NCBI RefSeq assembly: GCF_006439335.1
Contig: NZ_SAWY01000005.1
Location: 124,001 to 188,000 of the forward strand
DNA length: 64,000 nt
Reading direction: 5' to 3'
Source: Litorilituus lipolyticus
GTDB lineage: Bacteria > Pseudomonadota > Gammaproteobacteria > Enterobacterales > Alteromonadaceae
Part shown: in pieces, positions 49,953-59,497 of the stretch
How the letters are laid out: each line of letters starts with the position of its first letter
Numbering within the stretch: position 1 is the first letter of the stretch
Program-made: the position numbers and the translations under genes
The notes under the pieces: generated by a model
Seen by the model: only the letters and a program-made list of their open reading frames with translations
Database searches by the model: none
Told to the model about the DNA's origin: nothing

Positions 49953-50810
49953 ATGCACGAAATTAACATACTATGTGAAGATAATTACACCTTAGCAGCG
50001 ACAGTATTTACGCCAACAGAAACTGTTAAAGGGGCTGTTTTACTCGGTCCAGCAACAGGAATTAAAAGGCAGTTTTATCAGCATTTTGCCCAATTTTTGG
50101 CTGAACATGGTTATGGTGTAATTACCTTTGACAATAGAGGTATAGGCCAATCATTAAGCGGTGAAATTAAATATTGTGATGTCACTTTGCAATGCTGGGG
50201 TGAAAAAGACATGCCAGCGGTTTTAGAACAGCTAAAGTTGATTTTTCCTGATGTGAATTACCATTTGATTGGCCATAGCGCAGGTGGGCAATTAATAGGT
50301 TTAATGAGTAATGCCCTAGATTTTACTTCAATGTTCAATGTTGCTTGTTCTTCTGGGCAACTTCGCAATATGCGTTTAGCGCATCAAGTTAAAGCCCACT
50401 TTTTTATGAATTTTTATATTCCGTTGAGTAACCAATTGTTTGGGCATACTAAATCCCAGTGGGTTGGAATGGGAGAGCCTTTACCAAAACAAGTTGCGAA
50501 ACAATGGCAACAGTGGTGTAACGGAGCAGGGTACGTTAAAACAGCATTTGGTAAAACGATTCATCAGCATCACTATGATGATTTGACGCTACCTTCAATG
50601 TGGATTAACGCCATAGATGATGACATCGCTAATAGCTTAAATGTTGAAGATATGATTTCAGTATTTCCTAAGTTATCTTATGAAGTGCTTACGTTAAACC
50701 CAGCAGATTATGGATTAAACGAAATAGGTCATATGAAGTTTTTTAGTCGTACAAGTAAAAGCTTATGGTCATTAGCGACTAAATGGTTAAATACTCAGTC
50801 AAAAGGATGA
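49953..50810 (+). CDS. Alpha/beta hydrolase
   Basis: This is a 285-residue serine hydrolase fold protein. The nucleophile elbow is GHSAGG (at about residue 110), the oxyanion-loop strand is LLGPATGIKRQFYQ, and FDNRGIGQS follows strand 4. The probable catalytic His is in GHMKFF near the C-terminus. It resembles the YheT/serine aminopeptidase S33-like group, for which substrates are esters or lipids; the specificity is unknown. No signal peptide, so cytosolic. It is monocistronic between the siderophore operon and the OpuAC-type gene. Confidence 0.85.
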   Translation: MHEINILCEDNYTLAATVFTPTETVKGAVLLGPATGIKRQFYQHFAQFLAEHGYGVITFDNRGIGQSLSGEIKYCDVTLQCWGEKDMPAVLEQLKLIFPDVNYHLIGHSAGGQLIGLMSNALDFTSMFNVACSSGQLRNMRLAHQVKAHFFMNFYIPLSNQLFGHTKSQWVGMGEPLPKQVAKQWQQWCNGAGYVKTAFGKTIHQHHYDDLTLPSMWINAIDDDIANSLNVEDMISVFPKLSYEVLTLNPADYGLNEIGHMKFFSRTSKSLWSLATKWLNTQSKG

Positions 50811-50874
50811 AATTATTTTCAGCTTTATTAACAGAGGTCTATACTTAATGCATTGTTTATAGACTGAGCAAGCA

Positions 50875-51816
50875 ATGTTGCGAATTCTTTTTTGTATTTT
50901 TATTAGCTTAATCCCAATAAAGCTTTATGCATTTGAAGAAGATACTATTGTGTTGCCTTTAAATGATTGGGGGAGCCAACGGATCCTCACTAAACTGGTT
51001 GGCAATAAAATTAAACAATTAGGCTACCAAGTGGAATACTTGCCGATTACTTCAACATTACAACTTGGTGCTTTAAGGAAAGGGGTTGTACATCTTCAAA
51101 TTGAACTATGGCAAAGCCATGATGACGGGGATCATTATCAAGCCTTCGCTAAAGGGTATATTGATGATTTGGGTACTCATCAAGCATTTGGCAGAGAAGA
51201 CTGGTGGTATCCAACGTATGTTGAACAATATTGTCCTGGCCTACCTAACTGGCAAGCGTTAAAGGACTGTTCAGCCATTTTTGCAAGTGAAACAAGTCAA
51301 CATAAAGGGGTTTTTTATACGGGGCCATGGAATTACCGTGATGCTGACTTGATTCGAGCTCTGGAGTTAAACTTTGCTATTGAGCGACTTGAGAATGCCG
51401 AACAAATTTGGCGAAAATTACAGCTAGCTTATGAAAAAAAACAGCCTATTATTATCTTGAACTGGACTCCCAATTGGCTTGATGTAAGGGTTGAGGGCAG
51501 GTTCATTGAGTTTCCCGCCTATGAAGAGAATTGCGAGAAAGATCCTGCATGGGGAGTTAATAAAAACATGCTTTATGATTGTGGAAACCCCAAAGTCACT
51601 TTGATCAAAAAAGCCGCTTGGCCAGGTTTAAAAGATCGTTGGCCATGTGTTTATCAATTAGTTAAAAAAATTAATTTTACATCAGAGATGATTGCACAGG
51701 CCTCAAGTTTGTCTGGGCCTGAATATCAATTTCAACAAGTTGCTATGGATGAATGGTTAGATAAATTTAAAGAAGAAAATCAACCATGGCTCGACCACCA
51801 ATGTACAAGCCAATAA
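50875..51816 (+). CDS. OpuAC-type (betaine/choline-like) substrate-binding protein, orphan
   Basis: A signal peptide (MLRILFCIFISLIPIKLYA) is followed by a glycine-betaine/choline-binding fold: VLPLNDWGSQRILTKLVGNKIKQLGY, WYPTYVEQ, and a characteristic aromatic segment (LNWTPNWLDV) that would make part of the quaternary-ammonium cage. Four or more cysteines (YCPGL, DCSA, NCEKD, DCGN) suggest disulfides. No ABC ATPase or permease lies beside it, so it would depend on a transporter elsewhere or serve as a sensor. It lies 64 bp downstream of the hydrolase gene. Confidence 0.82.
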   Translation: MLRILFCIFISLIPIKLYAFEEDTIVLPLNDWGSQRILTKLVGNKIKQLGYQVEYLPITSTLQLGALRKGVVHLQIELWQSHDDGDHYQAFAKGYIDDLGTHQAFGREDWWYPTYVEQYCPGLPNWQALKDCSAIFASETSQHKGVFYTGPWNYRDADLIRALELNFAIERLENAEQIWRKLQLAYEKKQPIIILNWTPNWLDVRVEGRFIEFPAYEENCEKDPAWGVNKNMLYDCGNPKVTLIKKAAWPGLKDRWPCVYQLVKKINFTSEMIAQASSLSGPEYQFQQVAMDEWLDKFKEENQPWLDHQCTSQ

Positions 51817-51829
51817 GCTGCCCTTCTTA

Positions 51830-52426
51830 CTATTTACTACAGAATGAGTTTATAAAGAACTCAATTGTTACGGCAACAATTGCTTCTTGATCAATATTTT
51901 TCACATCAACAAAGCCGTAAAGCACAGGATAAAAGCTTTGCCCTTTTAAAATAGAGTGAAATTGGTTTGCTATCAGTTCACTTTCTAAAGAAGAGGTGAT
52001 TTGATTATCTTTTTTTGCTGCATCTATCCAGTCTATAAATATCGCTTCAGAGCTATATAACCGCTCTAGTTGTAGTGGGGTTAATTGCTTCTTTTTTAAT
52101 ATTTCACCTAACGCGATTCTTGAGATGTTTAAAAATGAATCTGAAAAATACAAAGTAAGTTTTTGCTGCAAAATTTCTCTTAATTGCTCTGTAATGGTTT
52201 TCTCAGGTGAATACACTAGATTTAGTTCGAGCACTCTATTTAACAGTTCATCAATTAGTGCGTTATAAAGTAACTCTTTCGTTGAGTAATATTTATATAA
52301 AGTGCGTTTAGATACGTCAGCTTGAACGGCAATATTATGCATAGAAGAAGCATCGAGTCCTTTTGAAAGAAATTCTTGAATAGCAGCTTCGATAATTTGT
52401 GCTGTCTTTTTTTCTTTTTGCGCCAC
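51830..52426 (-). CDS. TetR/AcrR-family regulator
   Basis: This is a 198-residue TetR-type repressor. The N-terminal HTH contains TAQIIEAAIQEFLSKGLDASSMHNIAVQADVSKRTLYKYYSTKELLYNALI, a textbook TetR domain. The C-terminal domain is helical with a TetR_C-like end (GQSFYPVLYGFVD). It is divergent from a metallo-beta-lactamase-fold hydrolase, with two near-identical inverted repeats between the two genes, so it most probably represses that hydrolase and itself. AAAGGT precedes the ATG. Confidence 0.92.
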   Translation of the reverse strand: MAQKEKKTAQIIEAAIQEFLSKGLDASSMHNIAVQADVSKRTLYKYYSTKELLYNALIDELLNRVLELNLVYSPEKTITEQLREILQQKLTLYFSDSFLNISRIALGEILKKKQLTPLQLERLYSSEAIFIDWIDAAKKDNQITSSLESELIANQFHSILKGQSFYPVLYGFVDVKNIDQEAIVAVTIEFFINSFCSK

Positions 52427-52457
52427 ATTTTACCTTTATTCATAACAAGAGAATGAT

Positions 52458-52535
52458 AAAAGTATACATGATTGTTTACTTTTGTGTTGATTTTTTCGTT
52501 GGAATGCCTCAAAGTACACACGTGTGTTTACTTTT
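52458..52535. promoter_or_regulatory. Two TetR operators in the divergent promoter
   Basis: Site 1 (52458-52483) has AAAAGTATACA, N4, TGTTTACTTTT; site 2 (52511-52535) has AAAGTACACA, N4, TGTTTACTTTT. Each has only one arm mismatch, and they share the form AAAGTAnACA-N4-TGTTTACTTT. One lies nearer tetR and the other nearer the MBL-fold gene. Confidence 0.7.
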
Positions 52536-52575
52536 CTTGTGTGCTTAAGAAGAGTTTTATATTTAGGTGGATTAA

Positions 52576-53760
52576 ATGAAGAAGACATTACTGTTAGTCA
52601 TCATTACAGCAATAGGAGTTTCTATGTTTTTTAATTGGCAAGAGTTGGGACAGTCACCAAGTGGCAATGATCTAACAAAAATACAAAGTTCAAAGAACTA
52701 TGATCTTACTCAGGGAAGGTTTATAAATCAGGAAGAGAGTAATACACCTCGAAAAGGCAGTGGCCTTAGTTATAAATTGATAAAAGAATGGTTAACAAAA
52801 GGAACAGAGCGCACACCGAAAAAGAGCTTACCGCAAGTAACTCCGCAAATTGAGTTATTTTTAGCACAAAACGAGGAGTTAAATGTTATTTGGTTTGGTC
52901 ATTCTTCATTTCTTATAAATATGGATGGTAATATTATTTTAGTTGATCCCGTTTTCTCAGAAGCGGCATCACCGATTAAATCGATGATAAAGCGTTTTCA
53001 ACCGCCCGCTTTATCTTTAGAGGAATTGCCTAAAGTGGATTATATCCTGATCTCTCATGATCATTATGATCATTTAGACATGGAATCTATTAAGTTCTTT
53101 GCTAACAAACCTGTTACTTTTGTTACGCCTTTGGGCGTTGGAAGCCATCTAAAGAAGTGGGGAGTAAATGAAAATAACATTGTTGAAAGAGATTGGTGGC
53201 AAGACTTTACCATTGGAGATTTTAGTTTTACTGCCACCCCTGCTCATCACTTTTCGGGGAGGAAAGGTATAGATGCAAATAAAACGTTATGGGCATCTTG
53301 GGTGTTAAAATCAGCGCATCATAGTGTATATTTTAGCGGTGACTCAGGGTATGGCTCTCACTTCAAAGAAATTGGTCAGCGCTTGGGGCCATTTGATGTT
53401 GCGTTTATAGAGTCTGGCCAATATAACGAAAATTGGCAAGATGTACATATGCTCCCTCAAGAAAGTGTCAAAGCTTTTAAAGATTTGAAAGCAGAGAAGT
53501 ATTTCCCTATTCATTGGGGGATGTTTGAATTGGCATTACATACTTGGTATGAACCTATTGAACAGCTGTATCATTATTCACAGCAAGAAAATTTTGAATT
53601 AATAGCACCAAAATTAGGGGAAATTATCAATACATCTAAGCCGACAGATCACGCTCTATGGTGGCATGATGTTATTCATCAAAAGTCATTTTTAGCTGAA
53701 GAGACAGTTAAACCGCTAGCAGAAAAAGCTGAGACAATAAAAGTCATAGCCGAATATTAA
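52576..53760 (+). CDS. Metallo-beta-lactamase-fold hydrolase (NAPE-PLD / UlaG-like)
   Basis: This 394-residue protein has an N-terminal signal or anchor (residues 4-20) and an MBL fold. The metal-binding motif HDHYDHLD (HxHxDH) is at about residue 160, preceded by IWFGHSSFLI and DPVFS. Other ligands are the His in TPAHHFSGR, the Asp in SGDSGYG and the His in FPIHWGMF. The IWFGHSS / SGDSGYG / IHWG arrangement is that of the NAPE-phospholipase D-like branch, acting on phosphodiester lipids, though other MBL activities are possible. It is divergent from its probable TetR repressor. The final 40 residues lack a recognised domain. Confidence 0.88.
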   Translation: MKKTLLLVIITAIGVSMFFNWQELGQSPSGNDLTKIQSSKNYDLTQGRFINQEESNTPRKGSGLSYKLIKEWLTKGTERTPKKSLPQVTPQIELFLAQNEELNVIWFGHSSFLINMDGNIILVDPVFSEAASPIKSMIKRFQPPALSLEELPKVDYILISHDHYDHLDMESIKFFANKPVTFVTPLGVGSHLKKWGVNENNIVERDWWQDFTIGDFSFTATPAHHFSGRKGIDANKTLWASWVLKSAHHSVYFSGDSGYGSHFKEIGQRLGPFDVAFIESGQYNENWQDVHMLPQESVKAFKDLKAEKYFPIHWGMFELALHTWYEPIEQLYHYSQQENFELIAPKLGEIINTSKPTDHALWWHDVIHQKSFLAEETVKPLAEKAETIKVIAEY

Positions 53761-53896
53761 TTTAAATGACTATGATAATTACCGTTAAGGTGAAAATGTA
53801 ATTACATTGCTTAAATTAACAAGTCACCTTAAACCTTTTATTAGTGTTAGGGTGATACACTATATTGGAAAAAGAATAACAACAGAGGAAATATTG

Positions 53897-54421
53897 ATGA
53901 AAGTAATGTTCGTAAAAAGTTTGTTTTTGAGTCTTTTCTTATTGAGTAGCGTTGTAAATGCGACGGAATTGAAAGTTGGCGACATGGCTCCAAACTTTAA
54001 GCTGCAAGCCACAACGGGAGATTATTACCAGTTGAGCGATTACCGAGGGAAACAAGCGGTTGTATTAGCTTGGTACCCAATGGCAAATACTCGTGGCTGT
54101 ACAATTGAGTGTAAGTCTCTGGTTGAAAAAGGGCATTTAATACGAGCCTTTAATGTGAGTTATTTTATGGCTAGTGTTGATCCACTTGATGACAATCGAG
54201 ATTTTGCCAAAAAGACAAATGCTGACTTTCCTATGCTAAGCGACCCTAGTAAAGCCACAGCAAAAGCTTACGATGTGTTAAATTTATTTCGCGTTGCAAG
54301 TCGTGTCACTTTTTATATTGATAAAGAAGGCAAAATAATAAAGATAGATGAAGATATTACTCCTGCAACGGCTGCTGAAGATATCGCTAAGAACTTAGCA
54401 GCATTAAGTATTGATGACTAA
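53897..54421 (+). CDS. Exported peroxiredoxin (AhpC/TSA, Bcp-like)
   Basis: The protein has a signal peptide ([19 protein letters not shown]) followed by a thioredoxin-fold peroxiredoxin: [15 protein letters not shown], the peroxidatic segment [12 protein letters not shown], where the first Cys should be catalytic and the second a possible resolving Cys, and [10 protein letters not shown]. The P-x-T-x2-C motif is modified to ANTRGC. It probably detoxifies peroxide in the periplasm. The ATG at 53897 follows AGAGGAAA; an upstream TTG at 53807 would not give a good signal peptide. The next gene overlaps or abuts its 3' end. Confidence 0.85.
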   Translation: MKVMFVKSLFLSLFLLSSVVNATELKVGDMAPNFKLQATTGDYYQLSDYRGKQAVVLAWYPMANTRGCTIECKSLVEKGHLIRAFNVSYFMASVDPLDDNRDFAKKTNADFPMLSDPSKATAKAYDVLNLFRVASRVTFYIDKEGKIIKIDEDITPATAAEDIAKNLAALSIDD

Positions 54422-54431
54422 TTTTATACGT

Positions 54432-55058
54432 ATGACGACTTTATTTTATATTTATGATCCTATGTGTAGCTGGTGCTGGGGCTATCGACCTGTATGGGAT
54501 GAAATACAGCAACAGTTATCGTCACATGTTAACGTAGAATATGTTGCTGGCGGATTAGCAGCAGATTCATCAGAGCCTATGCCTGCGAGTCAGCAACGTA
54601 TGATCCAACAACATTGGCATACTATTGAGCACAAGTTAGGCACAAAATTTAACCATGACTTTTGGCGCGACAATATACCGCGTCGTTCCACTTATAACGC
54701 CTGTCGTGCAGTTATTGCGGCTAAAATCCAAGGGTTACATATTAAAATGATTGATGCCATTCAGCGTGGTTATTATTTAAAGGCGATGAACCCTTCAGAT
54801 AGCGATATTTTGCTAAAGCTTGCAGAAGAAATCGCAGAAGATAGAGAAGTAGGGTTGAACATTGAAAAATTTAAAGAAGACTTTATTTCTGATGAGCTGG
54901 AGCTGAAGTTAACAAAAGAAATTTCATTAGCGAGGCAATTATCTTCACAAGGTTTTCCATCTTTGGTTCTTAGCCATCAAGGACAACTAAAACAACTCCT
55001 GATTGATTATCAAAATGCGCAGGCTACGGTTAGTTTGATTGAAGCGTTACTAGATTAG
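54432..55058 (+). CDS. DsbA-family protein, FrnE-like
   Basis: This protein has a DsbA/FrnE-type thioredoxin fold with the active site CSWC in YIYDPMCSWCWG and a cis-Pro segment SQGFPSLVL. It includes the helical insertion ARSTYNACRA-like (RRSTYNACRAVIAA) seen in FrnE relatives. No signal peptide is present, so it is cytosolic and probably acts on thiols or in 2-hydroxychromene-type chemistry. Start: ATG at 54432 gives the family N-terminus; ATG at 54414 would overlap the peroxiredoxin gene by 8 bp. With the peroxiredoxin it makes a thiol-redox pair. Confidence 0.85.
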   Translation: MTTLFYIYDPMCSWCWGYRPVWDEIQQQLSSHVNVEYVAGGLAADSSEPMPASQQRMIQQHWHTIEHKLGTKFNHDFWRDNIPRRSTYNACRAVIAAKIQGLHIKMIDAIQRGYYLKAMNPSDSDILLKLAEEIAEDREVGLNIEKFKEDFISDELELKLTKEISLARQLSSQGFPSLVLSHQGQLKQLLIDYQNAQATVSLIEALLD

Positions 55059-55394
55059 TTACGCCATATCTACAACGGGAATCCTCAAAGTCTCGCGCTT
55101 TAATAAGTGTTCAGCTACTTTTGGGGAAACTTCATAAAATTCATTAACGTATTTTTTATTGCTTAAGTATTCTTTGATACGAAAAGCTACATTGCTTGCT
55201 TGTTTGCACTTTAATGAGAATACAACAGAATAGTTACCTGGTGTTGATTGAGACAGCGTAAGCGCGTAATCAACGGGGTCATTATCAGTAAAACCAATTC
55301 TAATAACATCTGAAAAAAAAGAATGGGTCATGATACAAACATTTCCTTCTGAAATGTTTTGCTCGTTGTCTGATAAAAGTGAATCTGTAAACAT
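55059..55394 (-). CDS. Small Mug113/T5orf172-like protein (possibly degenerate)
   Basis: The core VIRIGFTDNDPVDYALTLSQSTPGNYSVVFSLKCK, followed by VAFRIKEYL and NEFYEV, resembles the GIY-YIG-like Mug113/T5orf172 domain, which usually has a KIG-x-T-x3-P-x2-R motif and a terminal E-x-F/Y. Here the arginine expected after DP is missing, so nuclease activity is doubtful. The 111-residue protein has no signal peptide. AAAGGA lies six bases before the ATG at 55394, which is preferred to that at 55400. Its stop abuts the stop of the FrnE-like gene with no gap. Confidence 0.55.
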   Translation of the reverse strand: MFTDSLLSDNEQNISEGNVCIMTHSFFSDVIRIGFTDNDPVDYALTLSQSTPGNYSVVFSLKCKQASNVAFRIKEYLSNKKYVNEFYEVSPKVAEHLLKRETLRIPVVDMA

Positions 55395-55691
55395 ATCCAT
55401 TCCTTTAATATTCCATACTTAAAGTCATTTATTCCTTTGTGGAAAGAAGAGTATAGCGCAATTTTTCTTTATAAGTAATGAGATTAATGCTTCACTGGTT
55501 CCGCGATATATTAGAGTATTTTATTGATAACGCATTATATCGTAACTGAATTAGCGTATTGCCTGAATATTAGACTATTATTGAAAGGTAAAAGTTAATA
55601 AAGTAGGGCTTTTAGCACCAAGGTCTAGTGTTTGACTATAAGCGTGTTGAGTAAACTAATGCCAGTTTCGTTTTGTTTTTGAGGAATTCAT

Positions 55692-58600
55692 TTGTTGTTA
55701 TTAAGCCGAGCTTTATTTTTTTTGCTCTTGTTTTTACTGTTACCGTTTAACGTCATTGCGAACAATTCATCATTAACATTCTCTAATGAGTACTCTATTG
55801 AGTTGCTTACTGAAAATGAAGGTTTTGTTTCGTCTCAAATATATTCAATTATCCAAGATAAACAGGGGTTACTTTGGTTCGGTACCGGTGAAAGTGGCCT
55901 AATGCGCTATGATGGAAGAAAAGTTGATTTATTAGAGTTTGATACACAAAACCCTGATGGTTTATCTCATAACGATGCAGGTAACTTATTTCTCGATAAG
56001 TCGGGTGACATATGGATTGGCACTTGGGGTGGTGGAGCAAATAAGTATCAACCTGAGTTAGGTAAATTCTCGCATTTTATTCATGAGCCAGACAGAAATG
56101 ACTCAATAGCATCAAATAGAATTCAATCAATTTTTAGAGACAGTGAAAATATACTATGGTTAGGCTCGTACGCAGATGGTTTAAGCCGTTTTCAAGGCAA
56201 TAATAAGTTCTCACGTTTTACTGCTAATGATAATAGTGGTTTGTCCCATAACCGCATATGGGATATTGAAAATAAAGGCTCAAAAAAACTTTGGGTTGCG
56301 ACAAGCTACGGGTTAAATGTTTTTGATAAAGCGAGAGAAACTTTTAGCTATTATTTACCAGAACCGAATAACTTGACCCCTACTGGTGCCAATGAAATAA
56401 GAAACATACTAAAAACAACTTCGAGTGAACTTTATATAGGTACGCAAGTTGGTTTATATATGTTTAATGATTCAACTAAAGTCTTTATTGAAATTCTATT
56501 TGAAGATAGTAAACCTATCGGCCAAGTGAACTCGATGATAGAGGCGAGTGATGGATATTTGTGGTTTGTAGCCAGCCAAGGCTTATTTCGACTTGATCAA
56601 AAGAAAAAACAACTTGAAAAATTTCCTTTAGCAAAAGCAAATGGTTTACGCATTATATTTGAAGATAACGCAGGGATCCTTTGGTTAACCAGTGAGGTTA
56701 ACGGCATTTATAAAATTATGCCTCATAGAAAGTTTAAAGCGATAAATCATCAAGAGTTATTAGCGCCAAATGGCATTACTGTTGATAGTAATGGCGATAT
56801 TTTAATTGTTTCTGCCAAATCGCAGCTTTTTAAATGGCATGTAGCTACAGCACAACTAGAATCATTAACAGAGAGTATTTTTACACAGGAGTCAGGCTTT
56901 AATAACAGGCTTTTAGAGAGGCCGACGGTTTATCAGGATGATAACGATACCATATGGATTGCCCAAGATAATGGAATAGCGCGGTATACACCTCAAAATA
57001 AACAAGTTGAAATATTAAGGTATCCAACATCTGACAAGGGCTACCAAGAGTTTAGGGAATTACGGGCATTAAACTCAGATAAACACGGTAATATTTGGAT
57101 AGGCACCTATAAAAATGGTATTTATATTTTTGATCCTCTTAATCAGACATTTAAGCATCTAGATGAATCGTCTACGTTAACTCATCCTGAGGTGTTAGGT
57201 ATATATAAAGATAATGCCGGTAACCTTTGGGTTGGTACTGGTGACGGTTTAAATTTTTGGGATGATGTTAATAATGTTTTTATACCGTATGTTGAAAGCC
57301 ACAGTAAGAGTAATAGTTTGCAAGGGGCTAGTGTACAAGATTTCCATCATAGCGAAAGTGGTGATATTTGGGTGGCAACTCCAAAGGGGTTGAATTTATT
57401 TGTACCTGAAACCAAAACATTTAAACATTTTGGACGAAAAGAGGGGTTACCCACGCCATTAATCAGAGCAATTGAGGATGATGGAGAAGGGAATTTATGG
57501 TTAACCACTAATAAAGGCATTTCCAAATTGAATCCTAAGTTAAATGTAATTACAAACTTTGATAGTTATGACGGTTTATTTGGTTTGCATTATTATCCTG
57601 GTGATATTGTTCAAGGTTCCAATGAAACTCTTTTTACCAGTAGTCAAAGAGGAGTAGAGTATTTTAGTGCTCGAGATATTGAAGCAAGTAATAAAGAGTT
57701 TCAAATAGTCTTAACCGGCTTCAGTAAAATGGGAGAATCTATTTTACTTGATAAACCATATAGTTATGTTTCTGATATTCATTTATCTTATGAGGATTAC
57801 TTTGTTTCATTTGAGTTCTCTGTTTTAGATTTCACTTCACCAAATAAAAACCAATTTGCCTATAAATTAGATGGTTATGATGATAGCTGGATTGAAATAG
57901 GTAATCGAAATGTTGTTTCTTTTACTAATTTAAATGGTGGGGAATATACCTTTTTAGTGAAAGCAACTAACAGTCATGGCAAGTGGTCTGAATCGCCATT
58001 AGCAATAAAAATTCATGTATCTCCTCAACCCTGGAAAACATGGTGGGCATACAGCTTATATGTACTGAGTCTTCTATTAATAACTTCGGCATTTATTTAT
58101 TATCGAACCCGTCAACAACGTAATGAGATAAGTCGGCAAAAGCAGTTTGTCATGGCTTTAGAAGAGCAAGTTGATGAAAAAACGGCTTCATTAAATGAGC
58201 AGGCAAAAGATTTACTTTTAGCGAATAAAAAACTAGAAATGTTAACATATCAAGATGGTTTAACAGGTTTATATAATCGGCGTTATTTTGATCAAGTGTT
58301 AGTTACAGAAGTAAACCGACATGCTAGAGAGCAACAACCATTATCACTTATTATGTGTGATATAGACCACTTTAAGTTTTTCAATGACTATTATGGTCAC
58401 TTGGCTGGTGACAATTGTTTGAAAGAAGTTGCGCAATGTATTCAGAAATGTGCAGGTAGGATAAGTGATGCAAGTTGCAGGTATGGTGGTGAAGAGTTTG
58501 CTGTAATTCTAGCTAATACTAACGAAGAGCAATCAACATTATTGGCTGAGCGTATTAGGGAAGCTATTGAGGATATAAAAATTCCTCATGCAAAATCTCC

Positions 58601-58763
58601 AACTAGTCGGTATATCACGTTAACAGTTGGAGTAGTAACGTTAATACCAAAGGTAGACTTTACCGTTTATGATGTGATTAATAGTGCAGATAAGGCACTG
58701 TATTACGGTAAAAATCATGGGCGAAATAGAACATCGCGATACGATATGGCGGAGTTTAATTAG
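55692..58763 (+). CDS. Two-component-propeller (Reg_prop/Y_Y_Y) diguanylate cyclase
   Basis: This 1023-residue inner-membrane signalling protein starts at TTG 55692, with GAGGA six bases upstream. After a signal peptide comes a long periplasmic two-propeller sensor: repeated units of the Reg_prop type (GLLWFGTGESGLMRYDG, GDIWIGTWGGGANKYQ, GNIWIGTYKNGIYIFD, GNLWVGTGDGLNFWD), then a Y_Y_Y domain (FSVLDFTSPNKNQFAYKLDGYDDSW). A membrane helix at about residues 786-806 and a coiled linker lead to GGDEF. The active motif is GGEEF, intact, with the RxxD inhibitory site (RISD) five residues before it. It should produce cyclic di-GMP in response to an extracellular, possibly polysaccharide, signal. 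Confidence 0.93.
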   Translation: MLLLSRALFFLLLFLLLPFNVIANNSSLTFSNEYSIELLTENEGFVSSQIYSIIQDKQGLLWFGTGESGLMRYDGRKVDLLEFDTQNPDGLSHNDAGNLFLDKSGDIWIGTWGGGANKYQPELGKFSHFIHEPDRNDSIASNRIQSIFRDSENILWLGSYADGLSRFQGNNKFSRFTANDNSGLSHNRIWDIENKGSKKLWVATSYGLNVFDKARETFSYYLPEPNNLTPTGANEIRNILKTTSSELYIGTQVGLYMFNDSTKVFIEILFEDSKPIGQVNSMIEASDGYLWFVASQGLFRLDQKKKQLEKFPLAKANGLRIIFEDNAGILWLTSEVNGIYKIMPHRKFKAINHQELLAPNGITVDSNGDILIVSAKSQLFKWHVATAQLESLTESIFTQESGFNNRLLERPTVYQDDNDTIWIAQDNGIARYTPQNKQVEILRYPTSDKGYQEFRELRALNSDKHGNIWIGTYKNGIYIFDPLNQTFKHLDESSTLTHPEVLGIYKDNAGNLWVGTGDGLNFWDDVNNVFIPYVESHSKSNSLQGASVQDFHHSESGDIWVATPKGLNLFVPETKTFKHFGRKEGLPTPLIRAIEDDGEGNLWLTTNKGISKLNPKLNVITNFDSYDGLFGLHYYPGDIVQGSNETLFTSSQRGVEYFSARDIEASNKEFQIVLTGFSKMGESILLDKPYSYVSDIHLSYEDYFVSFEFSVLDFTSPNKNQFAYKLDGYDDSWIEIGNRNVVSFTNLNGGEYTFLVKATNSHGKWSESPLAIKIHVSPQPWKTWWAYSLYVLSLLLITSAFIYYRTRQQRNEISRQKQFVMALEEQVDEKTASLNEQAKDLLLANKKLEMLTYQDGLTGLYNRRYFDQVLVTEVNRHAREQQPLSLIMCDIDHFKFFNDYYGHLAGDNCLKEVAQCIQKCAGRISDASCRYGGEEFAVILANTNEEQSTLLAERIREAIEDIKIPHAKSPTSRYITLTVGVVTLIPKVDFTVYDVINSADKALYYGKNHGRNRTSRYDMAEFN

Positions 58764-59497
58764 AAGTTGTACTTATTTATTAGCACCTCGTATTCTGCAG
58801 AATTTTTATAGTTAGCTAATGCTTGGTTAAAAGCATACTTAATGGTTAAATCTTTAAAGGCAATATGGTAGTTGGTTTTGGGGAAAACATAATGGTAACT
58901 AAATAAACTATTAAGATCGTTAATACCTAACTCTCTTGCCATATAATTGAATATATTAACATCAAGAACAATGACATCAACGCGCTGCTTCATTAATAAT
59001 TGAGGTTGCGCCGATTGATTGGCTGTACTCATATACAAAGGGCTACGTTTAGATGATTTATAGTACGCTTCACCCAGTAATATTTCGGCATTTTGAAATG
59101 CTGCAATAGAATAATTTCCGAGATCTTCAATTCGCTTAATAGTTAAGTTTTTGCTTTTTAATGAAATTGCGACATTTTGGTAACTGATGTAAGAGTCGCT
59201 TAACTGTGCCTCATTAGTAAAAACTTTATTATTTGTTGTCATTACCGCATCAATATATTTTGCATCAAGCATTTTTGTGGAGTGTTTATATTGAGTAAAG
59301 ACAAAAGCAGTATCGATGTTAATTTTTTTGAAAATATTTCGTATTAACTCAATTTCAAAGCCACTTTGTTCTTTTTGTATGACATAAGGCGGTTTATCTA
59401 AACCAACAACAATAGAAAGTTGCTCTCTTTTGGCAAAAGCATGGCTCATGCTAAAAATAAGAAAGGTAAATAAAATGACTTGTTTGATCGGCATCAT
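58760..59497 (-). CDS. Periplasmic solute-binding-like protein (SBP_bac_3 type), orphan
   Basis: A signal peptide (MMPIKQVILFTFLIFSMSHAFA) is followed by a binding-protein fold: LSIVVGLDKPPYVIQKEQSGFEIELIRNIFKKI at the N-terminus, IEDLGNYSIAAFQNA hinge and KQRVDVIVLDVNIFNYM in the second lobe. Its end overlaps the end of the convergent GGDEF gene by 4 bp. No transporter genes are adjacent. It is one of several such orphans in the window; pairing with a periplasmic-sensing GGDEF protein suggests a sensory role, which is inference only. Confidence 0.75.
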   Translation of the reverse strand: MMPIKQVILFTFLIFSMSHAFAKREQLSIVVGLDKPPYVIQKEQSGFEIELIRNIFKKINIDTAFVFTQYKHSTKMLDAKYIDAVMTTNNKVFTNEAQLSDSYISYQNVAISLKSKNLTIKRIEDLGNYSIAAFQNAEILLGEAYYKSSKRSPLYMSTANQSAQPQLLMKQRVDVIVLDVNIFNYMARELGINDLNSLFSYHYVFPKTNYHIAFKDLTIKYAFNQALANYKNSAEYEVLINKYNF

